A stretch of 64,000 bases of DNA from Sphingobacteriales bacterium 44-15 (GTDB lineage: Bacteria > Bacteroidota > Bacteroidia > Chitinophagales > Chitinophagaceae): the NCBI GenBank assembly GCA_001899685.1, contig MKWG01000026.1:44023-108022 (forward strand), written 5' to 3'. The position numbers were made by a program, and so were the translations under genes. The notes below the pieces were generated by a model, which was given only the letters and a program-made list of their open reading frames with translations, was not told the DNA's origin and did not search any database. Of this stretch, positions 9,309 through 17,444 are shown piece by piece. The stretch's first letter is position 1. Every line of letters begins with the position of its first letter.

Positions 9309-10454
9309 TTACCTGCTCTTCAGATAATCAGCCAGGCGTCCCATCTTTACATCCCACGACAAAACCTCTTCAGCATACTTTCTCATATTCTTCTCGCATT
9401 CGGTATCCTGCTCTATTTTTTTTAAAAAAGAAACTATCTGCTCAATGTTGACCGGCTGCTCCGACGGCTCTACCCTCAAAGCATACGGAAAATCCGGGGG
9501 AAAATCATCATCAATTCCTGCATATACGAACGGTATGCCCCTGGCGCAATACTCTCTCGATTTTAAAACTGACAGGTAACGTATATTGGTCCTGTGAATA
9601 GCTAATGTGCTGATAGCAAGATCCGTAGCTTCGAGTATATCGTCAAGCTCCTTCCCGCTCAGGAATCCATGAAAAAAAATATTTTTTAACTCCAGCTTTT
9701 CCGCTAATTCTTTTAATTGCGACAATGCGCTTCCTGTACCAACAATATGAAAATTTATTACATCGTTACCCTTATAGCGGCGCAGCCCTTCCATCAGCCT
9801 GTCCAGCCCGTGCCACGGGGAGATCTGGGCAACACAGGTAAGGTTATATTCCCCGGGGACAGTATTTCTTTTTCTCTTACTGACCGGGGTAGAATCAACC
9901 TGGATGCCATTCCCGATAATTAAATAAGGTATTTTATATTTCTTAATATTGAAATGCTGTTCAAGGATTTCCTGAGTAACGCTAACAATTAAATCAACAC
10001 TTCTTAATATAGGAGCATAAAACAGGCAGAGGCTTATATAATAAAGATAGCTTTTTCGCAACAATGCTTCCTGGAAACTGTTAGACAGCAGTTCTAATAT
10101 TACTTTCTTTTTTGATTGCTTCAGAAGGCGCCACATCCAGAAAGAAGGCACACATTCCCTAAGCATAATCACCTCCTCCTGGTCGCCATCCAACAACACC
10201 TGTTCGTAGCTTCTTCTTAAAGATTTAACTGCACTCAGTTTGTCCAGGAAAGACTTGTAAGGCGGAACTTTTGTAGAGATGATGTCTACAAAATCTTCTT
10301 TAAAATCTTCCCGACTCCCCTTGCCTAATAAGACCAGCCTGGCATCAATATTATTGTTTCTTAACGCCTGCACCTGATAAAGCACCTTTTTTGATATCCC
10401 GTTTTTGGGATTACCAAAATACATCGTAACTAACTTTAATTTCAATACTGACAT
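9309..10454 (-). CDS. Glycosyltransferase (GT-B fold, GT4-like)
   Basis: The 381-residue protein has a GT-B layout: an N-terminal domain opening with LVTMYFGNPKNGISKK, a linker near PYLIIGNGIQV and a C-terminal domain with CVAQISPWHGLDRLMEGL and FHGFLSGKELDDIL. The usual E-x7-E motif is replaced by KSREYCARGIPFVYAG, which is common in family members that rank a donor site loosely. It is the first gene of the minus-strand exopolysaccharide arm and faces the plus arm across a 480-bp gap. Donor and acceptor are unknown. Confidence 0.8.
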   Translation of the reverse strand: MSVLKLKLVTMYFGNPKNGISKKVLYQVQALRNNNIDARLVLLGKGSREDFKEDFVDIISTKVPPYKSFLDKLSAVKSLRRSYEQVLLDGDQEEVIMLRECVPSFWMWRLLKQSKKKVILELLSNSFQEALLRKSYLYYISLCLFYAPILRSVDLIVSVTQEILEQHFNIKKYKIPYLIIGNGIQVDSTPVSKRKRNTVPGEYNLTCVAQISPWHGLDRLMEGLRRYKGNDVINFHIVGTGSALSQLKELAEKLELKNIFFHGFLSGKELDDILEATDLAISTLAIHRTNIRYLSVLKSREYCARGIPFVYAGIDDDFPPDFPYALRVEPSEQPVNIEQIVSFLKKIEQDTECEKNMRKYAEEVLSWDVKMGRLADYLKSR

Positions 10455-10934
10455 TAAGAAAAATTAATATTTAATTACCGCTTTCTGCTTAATTACAACA
10501 GATTGTCGCCGGCAGAAATCAATATAACCAAAAGGAAATTGGAAAGAGATGAAAAACGAATTACCCGGAAAGGGACTTCATACTCATTTAGGAGTCTGGA
10601 GTCGCACAAAGATAATCCTATCTTTCAATTGTGCATATTATGTACTTGATAATTTGCTAAACGTCAATCAAATATTAGCAATTTCCCATATCGTCCCCCT
10701 GCAACATGCCAATATTTTCTTATTCGGCAGACAACAACTACTTTAATTAATTTATATAATTAATTTGCCGTTGAAAAATCTTCAATACTTTATACTAAAA
10801 GTAACAATCATGCATTATGTACTCTTACAGTACCAGGCTTTATGCCAGCGGAATGCTCTACAACCCAAAAATGGTCCTGTGAGAAATATAATTTTATCCC
10901 CTTATATATATTATAAAAATTCATTAACCAAAAT
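10455..10934. other. 480-bp divergent intergenic region of the exopolysaccharide locus
   Basis: This gap separates the two divergent arms of the exopolysaccharide locus and must hold promoters for both. It is rich in A+T (for example 10741-10800 and 10895-10925). A small plus-strand reading frame at 10549-10746 has no recognisable features and is not called. I found no perfect TAnnTTTG box with a good -33 element. TAATTTTA at 10889-10896 differs from the -7 consensus only at its last base. Confidence 0.5.
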
Positions 10935-12101
10935 ATGCATAATACCAAACTCTTCCGTATCTCTACCGTTCCTACCAGCTTAAATGTATTACTTAAAGGG
11001 CAATTGGCATTTTTACAAAAACATTTCGAGTTAACCGCAGTTTCCAGTGCCGGCGCCGGTCTCGAAGAAGTAAGAGAAAGAGAAAAAGTAAAAACCCATG
11101 CCATTGCAATGAAACGAAATATTTCCCCGTTGAATGATGTAATGTCTTTACTCAAACTCTATTTTTATTTCAGGCGGGAAAAGCCGCTAATCGTACATTC
11201 CATTACACCTAAAGCAGGGTTACTGTCAATGATAGCGGCAAAAATGGCAGGAGTGCCTATCCGTATGCATACCTATACAGGATTGATTTTTCCGAGTAAA
11301 ACCGGGCTGATGCAGAGAATGATGATAACAGTAGATAAGCTGCTTTGTGCCTGTGCAACAGATGTATATCCTGAAGGGAAAGGCGTAAAAAAAGATTTAG
11401 AATCTTATGGTATTACGCAAAAGCCTTTGAAAATTCTGGCAAACGGGAATGTAAATGGTATAGACCTTGATCATTATTCCTTGCAGGCGCTTTCTTTAGA
11501 TCAGGTAAAAAAATTAAGACAGGACCTTGAAATCGCGGATAATGATTTCGTCTTTGTCTTTGTAGGACGTTTAGTAAAAGATAAAGGTATCAATGAACTG
11601 GTACAGGCTTTTGGTGAATTGGGCCTTGGTAATGTGAAATTACTGCTGGTAGGGCCATTTGAAAGTAAGCTGGATCCGCTTCGTACCGATACTTTAAAAA
11701 ATATAAAAGAGCATCCAGATATCATTTCCGTAGGTCTCCAAAAAGATGTTCGTCCTTATTTCGCTATATCGGATGCCCTGGCTTTTCCAAGTTATCGGGA
11801 AGGCTTTCCCAATGTGGTGATGCAGGCCGGTGCGATGGAGCTGCCCGCTATTGTTACCAATATCAATGGATGCAATGAGATCATACAGGAAGGAGTGAAC
11901 GGCACCGTTATTCCGTCCAAAAATGTGGAAGCATTGAAAATTGCTATGCGCCGGATAGTTACCGACGAAGTATACCGGCTTTTTTTAAAAAAGAACGCCC
12001 GCCCAATGATCGCCTCCCGTTACCAACAAAAGCCGGTATGGGAGGCACTATTAGAGGAATACAGGCAACTAATGCAGAGAAAAGCAGGTATGGCCAACTA
12101 A
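10935..12101 (+). CDS. Glycosyltransferase family 4
   Basis: The 388-residue protein has a GT-B fold with VFVGRLVKDKGINELVQAF in the donor-binding half and SYREGFPNVVMQAGAMELP at the position of the E-x7-E motif, where the second glutamate is replaced by glutamine. This looks like the group of Bacteroidota glycosyltransferases that pairs with a PglC-type sugar transferase and probably adds the second sugar to the lipid carrier. It overlaps no gene; the next start (12122) follows its stop by 20 bp. Confidence 0.88.
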   Translation: MHNTKLFRISTVPTSLNVLLKGQLAFLQKHFELTAVSSAGAGLEEVREREKVKTHAIAMKRNISPLNDVMSLLKLYFYFRREKPLIVHSITPKAGLLSMIAAKMAGVPIRMHTYTGLIFPSKTGLMQRMMITVDKLLCACATDVYPEGKGVKKDLESYGITQKPLKILANGNVNGIDLDHYSLQALSLDQVKKLRQDLEIADNDFVFVFVGRLVKDKGINELVQAFGELGLGNVKLLLVGPFESKLDPLRTDTLKNIKEHPDIISVGLQKDVRPYFAISDALAFPSYREGFPNVVMQAGAMELPAIVTNINGCNEIIQEGVNGTVIPSKNVEALKIAMRRIVTDEVYRLFLKKNARPMIASRYQQKPVWEALLEEYRQLMQRKAGMAN

Positions 12102-12121
12102 TACTATATTTATATCCGATC

Positions 12122-12727
12122 ATGTACGTTTCTTTTTTTAAAAGATTTCTGGATATCTTAATCGCAGGTATAGCTTTTATACTCGCCTTCCCTATATTTT
12201 TAATTATTGTGATCCTTCTCTTTTTTGTGAACGGGGGAACACCGTTTTTTTTCCAAAAAAGACCGGGTAAAAAAGAGAAAATATTTAAAGTGATCAAGTT
12301 TAAAACAATGAACGACAAAAAAGATAAGGAAGGAAAGCTTTTACCTGATGGAAAACGTATGACCAAAACCGGGAAATTTATAAGAAAAACATCTTTAGAT
12401 GAAATACCTCAACTGCTTAATGTAATAAAAGGAGATATGAGCCTTGTGGGACCACGCCCCCTGCTGGTATCTTATCTCCCCTTATATAATGATTTTCAGA
12501 AAAGACGGCACGAGGTAAAACCCGGTATTACAGGCTGGGCCCAGGTAAACGGGCGCAACAGCATTAGCTGGGAAAGGAAATTTGAGCTGGATATATGGTA
12601 TGTGGATCATTGTTCCTTTGCCCTGGATTGCCGGATCATCTGGATGACAATAAAAAAAGTATTTAAAAGCGAGGGCGTCAATGCGGAGGAAAATATTCCC
12701 ATGCGTCCTTTTAAAGGTGGGATTTAA
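12122..12727 (+). CDS. Initiating sugar-phosphate transferase (PglC/WcaJ C-terminal type)
   Basis: The 201-residue monotopic membrane enzyme begins MYVSFFKRFLDILIAGIAF, the re-entrant membrane helix of small phosphoglycosyl transferases. An upstream ATG at 12038 would overlap the preceding gene by 64 bp and adds residues unlike the family, so 12122 was chosen. The catalytic Asp-Glu pair is in TSLDEIPQLLNV, followed by KGDMSLVGPRPLL and KPGITGWAQVNGR. It moves a sugar phosphate from a UDP sugar to undecaprenyl phosphate, the first committed step of repeat-unit assembly. Its context with an aminotransferase suggests an amino or acetamido sugar donor. Confidence 0.92.
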   Translation: MYVSFFKRFLDILIAGIAFILAFPIFLIIVILLFFVNGGTPFFFQKRPGKKEKIFKVIKFKTMNDKKDKEGKLLPDGKRMTKTGKFIRKTSLDEIPQLLNVIKGDMSLVGPRPLLVSYLPLYNDFQKRRHEVKPGITGWAQVNGRNSISWERKFELDIWYVDHCSFALDCRIIWMTIKKVFKSEGVNAEENIPMRPFKGGI

Positions 12728-12757
12728 AAAAGACATTTGTAAAAAATATTCATTTCA

Positions 12758-13831
12758 ATGAAGAAAATTTTAATAACCGGCGTAGGCGGTCCCACACCAA
12801 GATCATTTGTGAGGGCAGTCAAATGGTTCGGTGGCGCTTATAAAGAACAGTTCGAGTTTATCGGAACAGATTCCAACCCTCTTGCATACGGGTTGTATGA
12901 TAAAGATCTGTTTGCTGCTTCATTTGTGGTACCGAGAGCCGACAGTCCCCAATACTGGAAAAGCATAAATGAGATCATTGACAATCATAAAATAGACGCC
13001 GCTATCATTTTGCCGGAAGTGGAAGTATTGGAATGGTCGAAAAACCATCACCATATAACCAGGCCTGTAAAGTTACATCTTCCTGATCCCCTTCTGGCAC
13101 AGCAGCTCGTTAACAAACATCTTTTACATAGTATATTAAAGGATACTGAGTTTGTACCGTTGTTCACCAAATTAGACCCTCACGATTATTCATTTGCCGA
13201 TATAAAAAATAAGCTCGGCGACAGTTTCTGGGTAAGGAGCACTGAAGGCTCAAGCGGATTAGGGTCTTTAAAGATCCAGAATGAAAAAATGTTAGCCCAA
13301 TGGGTCGCCTTAAATCCCGGCGTTACGGAATTTATTGCCACAGAGTACCTGCCCGGAAGAAATATGGCCTGTAAGCTATTGTATTATGAAGGGAAACTGC
13401 TTGGATCGGCATGTGCCGAAAGAGTGAATTATATTATGGCAAAAGTGGCGCCGTCAGGAATAACCGGGAATACTTCCTTCGGAAGGCTGCTGAACGAGCC
13501 GGGGCTGGTAGACATTTCCATAAACACTCTGCGTACTATCAGCAAGCAGCTAAACACTCCTTTAAACGGTATATTTACCACAGACTTCAAGGAAGATAGC
13601 AACGGCAATGGTAAAATAACAGAAATAAACATCAGGCATGTCGCCTTCACTTCATCGCTGGCAGCGGGAGGCGCAAATCTTCCGTTGCGAACCTTGCAGG
13701 CTATGTTTTTTGACCTTCCTGAAAATAATCAAACCATTCACTACACTTTTCCTGAAAATTATATCTTTCTGCGGGATGTAGACGCATACCCTATACTTAT
13801 GAAGGAAAGTGACTTATTAAAAAACGCCTGA
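12758..13831 (+). CDS. ATP-grasp domain protein, possible sugar-amine ligase
   Basis: The 357-residue protein starts with a Rossmann-like segment, KKILITGVGGPTPRSFVRAV, and then has an ATP-grasp core: FWVRSTEGSSGLGSLKI is the flexible phosphate-binding loop and ITEINIRHVAFTSS supplies the metal-binding Glu and Asn. ATP-grasp ligases join a carboxylate to an amine through an acyl phosphate. It lies 30 bp after the sugar transferase gene and 3 bp before the aminotransferase gene. An inferred role is to attach an acyl or amino-acid group to the amino sugar made by that aminotransferase, in place of a PglD acetyltransferase. The substrate is not shown by sequence. Confidence 0.8.
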   Translation: MKKILITGVGGPTPRSFVRAVKWFGGAYKEQFEFIGTDSNPLAYGLYDKDLFAASFVVPRADSPQYWKSINEIIDNHKIDAAIILPEVEVLEWSKNHHHITRPVKLHLPDPLLAQQLVNKHLLHSILKDTEFVPLFTKLDPHDYSFADIKNKLGDSFWVRSTEGSSGLGSLKIQNEKMLAQWVALNPGVTEFIATEYLPGRNMACKLLYYEGKLLGSACAERVNYIMAKVAPSGITGNTSFGRLLNEPGLVDISINTLRTISKQLNTPLNGIFTTDFKEDSNGNGKITEINIRHVAFTSSLAAGGANLPLRTLQAMFFDLPENNQTIHYTFPENYIFLRDVDAYPILMKESDLLKNA

Positions 13832-13834
13832 ACC

Positions 13835-14971
13835 ATGCAATCAAAAATATGGCTCTCTTCGCCGCATATGGGCGGCAACGAAAGGAAATACGTCAATGAA
13901 GCTTTCGATACCAACTGGGTAGCGCCGCTTGGACCCAATGTCAATGGCTTTGAGCAGGATATTGCCCGGTTCCTGGAAGGAAATCACGGGCAGGAAGTTC
14001 ATGTAGCCGCACTGAGCTCCGGCACTGCAGCTATACACCTGGGATTGATATTGCTGGATGTAAAAGCAGGCGACGAAGTGATCTGTCAGAGCATGACGTT
14101 TTCGGCCTCTGCAAATCCTATCCTGTACCAGGGGGCTACTCCTGTATTCGTAGACAGTGAGCCGGATACCTGGAACATGTCGCCGGAGTTTCTCGAAGCT
14201 GCCATTAAAGACAGGATTGCAAAAGGCAAAAAGCCTAAAGCCATTATTCCTGTTCATCTTTACGGTATGCCTGCAAAAATCAGGAAGATCATCACTATTG
14301 CGCAACAATATGATATCCCTGTTCTGGAGGATGCGGCTGAAGCATTGGGCAGCCATATCAACAGACAATATTGCGGTACTTTTTGTGAAATTGCCGCATT
14401 GTCTTTTAATGGCAACAAGATCATTACTACCTCCGGTGGAGGAGCATTGGTGGCAAAAAATGCAGCAATAGCAGAAAAAGCCCGTTTCCTTTCTACACAG
14501 GCAAGAGACGCAGCGCCCCATTACCAGCATTCCCATATCGGCTATAATTACCGGATGAGCAATATATGCGCAGGTATCGGCCGTGGCCAGATGGAAGTGC
14601 TGCAGGAACGGGTACAGCAAAGAAGAGCTAATTATGACTGGTATACTAATGTATTAAGCGAAACAGAAGGCATTAAGTTTCTTCCTGAGCCGGAGGGCTA
14701 TTATTCAAACCGCTGGCTCACCACAGTACTGGTCAAACATTCTTCCAGAACAAGAGAGGACCTGAGAACAGCGCTTGATGCAGAAAATATTGAAGCAAGG
14801 CCATTATGGAAACCCATGCATTGCCAGCCCATATTTAAAGATGCGCCTTTCTATGGCGACGGAACGTCCGAAATATTGTTCCGGGACGGGCTTTGCTTAC
14901 CCTCAGGATCCAACCTTACCGGGGAAGAAAAGGACAGGGTTTTGAAGCAGATCAAAAAGGCGCTTCAATAG
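13835..14971 (+). CDS. DegT/DnrJ/EryC1/StrS family sugar aminotransferase
   Basis: The 378-residue PLP enzyme has ALSSGTAAIHLGL for phosphate binding, VLEDAAEALGS with the pyridine-ring aspartate, and SFNGNKIITTSGGG in which Lys195 forms the internal aldimine. It resembles PglE-type enzymes that make UDP-4-amino-4,6-dideoxy sugars from 4-keto precursors. The 4,6-dehydratase that would supply the precursor is not in this window. Its start is 3 bp after the ATP-grasp stop, so the two are probably translated together. It is the last gene of the plus-strand arm. Confidence 0.92.
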   Translation: MQSKIWLSSPHMGGNERKYVNEAFDTNWVAPLGPNVNGFEQDIARFLEGNHGQEVHVAALSSGTAAIHLGLILLDVKAGDEVICQSMTFSASANPILYQGATPVFVDSEPDTWNMSPEFLEAAIKDRIAKGKKPKAIIPVHLYGMPAKIRKIITIAQQYDIPVLEDAAEALGSHINRQYCGTFCEIAALSFNGNKIITTSGGGALVAKNAAIAEKARFLSTQARDAAPHYQHSHIGYNYRMSNICAGIGRGQMEVLQERVQQRRANYDWYTNVLSETEGIKFLPEPEGYYSNRWLTTVLVKHSSRTREDLRTALDAENIEARPLWKPMHCQPIFKDAPFYGDGTSEILFRDGLCLPSGSNLTGEEKDRVLKQIKKALQ

Positions 14972-15004
14972 TAAACCCTGTCGTTTTATAAAGTATTGCT
15001 GATA

Positions 15005-15607
15005 TTATAGTGTTTTGATCTTTATATTGCGCCAGCTCACTTTAATGCCGCCGCCATCATGGATCTGCAGGGCTATAAACCCATCGCCCTGTCCTATCTT
15101 TTCGTCCTTCAATGTGATCATCTCATGACCATTCAGCCAGGTAGTCACCTCATCTCCCACTACCCTGATACGGTAGGTATTCCATTCTCCAAACTTCAGG
15201 TACTTGTCTTTTTCCGGTGCGGGCTGTATCAGCCAGCCACGTCCGTAAGATTCGTATATGCCACCGGTATTATGTCCCGGAGGAGCTACCTCTGCCTGCC
15301 AGCCGCTTATCTTCACGCCTTCGATGGAGGAACGGAAAAACACGCCGCTGTTACCATTGGCCGACTGCTTGAATTGCAGCGTCAGATCAAAATTTTTATA
15401 ATTCTTATCTGTAGAAAGATAACCGTACGCTTTATCCGGCCCGCTTTCACACACCAGCAGGCCATTGTCAACGTACCATTTCTCCGTGCCATGTATCGTC
15501 CAGCCGCTAAGGTCTTTGCCGTTAAATATTGAAACTGCCTTTTGGGCGAACGAGCTGTTTGTCGTTAGTAAAAATGCCGCAACAAAAAAAACCAGTATTT
15601 TGTTCAT
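15005..15607 (-). CDS. DUF1080 (3-keto-disaccharide hydrolase fold) secreted protein
   Basis: The start at 15607 gives MNKILVFFVAAFLLTTNSSF, a clean signal peptide ending near Ala-Gln at 22-23; an upstream ATG at 15658 would only bury it. The rest is one beta-sandwich with IFNGKDLSGWTIHGTEKWYV, YGYLSTDKNYKNFDLTLQFK, NSGVFFRSSIEG and GFIALQIHDGGGIKVSWRNI, all typical of DUF1080. Family members cleave 3-keto-glycosides or bind glycans in the periplasm. The gene stands alone, convergent with the exopolysaccharide arm and 54 bp before the E2 stop. Confidence 0.88.
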   Translation of the reverse strand: MNKILVFFVAAFLLTTNSSFAQKAVSIFNGKDLSGWTIHGTEKWYVDNGLLVCESGPDKAYGYLSTDKNYKNFDLTLQFKQSANGNSGVFFRSSIEGVKISGWQAEVAPPGHNTGGIYESYGRGWLIQPAPEKDKYLKFGEWNTYRIRVVGDEVTTWLNGHEMITLKDEKIGQGDGFIALQIHDGGGIKVSWRNIKIKTL

Positions 15608-15661
15608 ATTAATGTATGTATGTGTTAAAATAAATAAATCAAGAATAAAATCTATCATGCT

Positions 15662-17287
15662 TTATACCAGCATTGTAACAGGATTTTCCAGGTATTGTTT
15701 AAATGTTTGAAGAAATGCCGATCCTACTGCGCCGTCAACGCTTCTGTGATCACAGCTTAACGTGATCTTCATTATGTTGGTAACCCCAAAGCCATCCCCT
15801 TTTTTAACCACCGTTTCTTTAATGCGCCCCACAGCCATAATAGCACTGTCGGGCGGGTTGATGATAGCGGTAAATTCATCAATATCCATCATCCCGAGAT
15901 TGGAGATAGTGAAGGTGTTACCGGTAAATTCATTAGGCTGCAGCTTTTTATTGCGGGCCTTTCCGCTCAGCTCTTTGCTTTCAGCAGCAATCTGGCTTAA
16001 TGATTTCTGATCGGCGAAGCGAACAACAGGCACGATCAATCCGTCTTCAATTGCCACGGCAATACCGATATGTATATGATGCCACTGGCGGATGGTGTCA
16101 TTCATCCAGCTGCTGTTGACTGCAGGATGCTTGCGCAGCGCCATAGCGGCTGCTTTCACTACCATATCATTGAAGCTGATCTTTACAGGGCTTATCTCGT
16201 TCATCTGTGCTCTTGCAGCCATGGCATTATCCATATTGATCTCCATGGTGAGATAAAAATGAGGGGCGCTGAATTTGCTTTCGCTCAACCGGCGGGCAAT
16301 CGCCTTCCGCATCTGGCTCAGGCTGATATCAGAATATCCTTCCGTACCCGGCACTGCAGTAAATGCAGGAACTCCTGCAGCCGCGGCAGGAGCAGCAGAA
16401 GTTTTGGCTGCTGACGGAACAAAATTGTCAATATCTTTCTTAATGATCCTTCCACCGTCTCCTGATCCCTGCACCTGCTTGAGGTCAACGCCTTTTTCCT
16501 GCGCTATTTTTTTAGCCAAAGGAGATGCCTTGATACGCCCGTTTTCAGAAGAAGACAAAGCCACAGGAGCTTCCTGTTGTGGTGCAGCAATGGCAGCAGC
16601 TTCAGTTTTTCCCGCCACAGGCGCCGTGGAAGAAGACGCTCCTCCCGGGCTCTTCAGAGAAGCGACCAACCCGCTTACATCAGTACCTTCTTTTCCTATG
16701 ATAGCTATTACATCATTCACCTTGGCCGTGCCGCCATCCGGAACGCCGACATACAACAACGTCCCTTCCGTATACCCCACTACTTCCATAGTGGCCTTAT
16801 CCGTTTCCACGTCCGCCAGATTATCGTCGCTTTTTACTTTATCACCCACTTTTTTATTCCATGCCACTATTTTCCCTTCACTCATTGTATCGCTGAGCAA
16901 GGGCATCCGTATCACAGTTACTCCAAGTTGCTCCGGCGTTACTGAAGGAGCGGCTTCTTTAGCCGGTTCAGCTTTAGGAGCAGCTTCAGCTTTAGGAGCT
17001 TCCGTTGCAGGAGCAGCATTGCCACCGAGCACCGATTTGTAGTCTTCTCCTTCCTTTCCGATTACAGCAATAACATCATCCACTTTTGCACTTTTCCCTT
17101 TTTCAACACCAATATATAATAAAGTACCTTCATTATAGCTGTCCAGTTCCATAGTGGCCTTATCCGTTTCTACCTCTGCCAATAAATCACCAGATTTCAC
17201 CTTGTCGCCCACTTTTTTATGCCATTCTACAATCACTCCCTCGGTCATAGTATCACTCATCCTGGGCATTTTAATAACTTCAGCCAT
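15662..17287 (-). CDS. Pyruvate dehydrogenase complex E2, dihydrolipoamide acetyltransferase
   Basis: Starting at MAEVIKMPRMSDTM (17287) the protein has 541 residues; the upstream ATG at 17365 adds 26 residues that do not fit the family. It has two lipoyl domains with ETDKATME motifs (lipoyl lysines 43 and 164) joined by Ala/Pro/Glu-rich linkers, a peripheral subunit-binding domain (about 252-289) and a catalytic domain ending in CDHRSVDGA, where His514 and Asp518 are catalytic. It transfers acetyl groups from lipoamide to CoA in the cytoplasm. E1 and E3 genes are not adjacent. Confidence 0.95.
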   Translation of the reverse strand: MAEVIKMPRMSDTMTEGVIVEWHKKVGDKVKSGDLLAEVETDKATMELDSYNEGTLLYIGVEKGKSAKVDDVIAVIGKEGEDYKSVLGGNAAPATEAPKAEAAPKAEPAKEAAPSVTPEQLGVTVIRMPLLSDTMSEGKIVAWNKKVGDKVKSDDNLADVETDKATMEVVGYTEGTLLYVGVPDGGTAKVNDVIAIIGKEGTDVSGLVASLKSPGGASSSTAPVAGKTEAAAIAAPQQEAPVALSSSENGRIKASPLAKKIAQEKGVDLKQVQGSGDGGRIIKKDIDNFVPSAAKTSAAPAAAAGVPAFTAVPGTEGYSDISLSQMRKAIARRLSESKFSAPHFYLTMEINMDNAMAARAQMNEISPVKISFNDMVVKAAAMALRKHPAVNSSWMNDTIRQWHHIHIGIAVAIEDGLIVPVVRFADQKSLSQIAAESKELSGKARNKKLQPNEFTGNTFTISNLGMMDIDEFTAIINPPDSAIMAVGRIKETVVKKGDGFGVTNIMKITLSCDHRSVDGAVGSAFLQTFKQYLENPVTMLV

Positions 17288-17444
17288 AATATATATGAAA
17301 TTTAAGTTTAAGATGTAGTTTGGAAGGTCGAAATTAAGGCAAAAACAGTAAATGGAACGGAGCACGATAAACTTTTCTACCCCGAAAGGTACAGCGGCAT
17401 TACAGCTGTACGCATCAAAGCTTTTCTTCCGGATAAATGGCAGG

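Noticed and set aside
10549..10746. 65-aa frame in the exopolysaccharide divergent gap
   Set aside because: No family resemblance, no plausible promoter or neighbour, and it lies in the shared promoter region.
13841..14620. 259-aa minus-strand frame opposite the aminotransferase
   Set aside because: The plus-strand frame has all PLP-enzyme motifs; the antisense frame has none.
16275..17042. 255-aa plus-strand frame opposite the E2 gene
   Set aside because: Antisense to the lipoyl and linker region; its Ala/Ser/Thr-rich sequence mirrors the repetitive Ala/Pro/Glu linker on the real strand.
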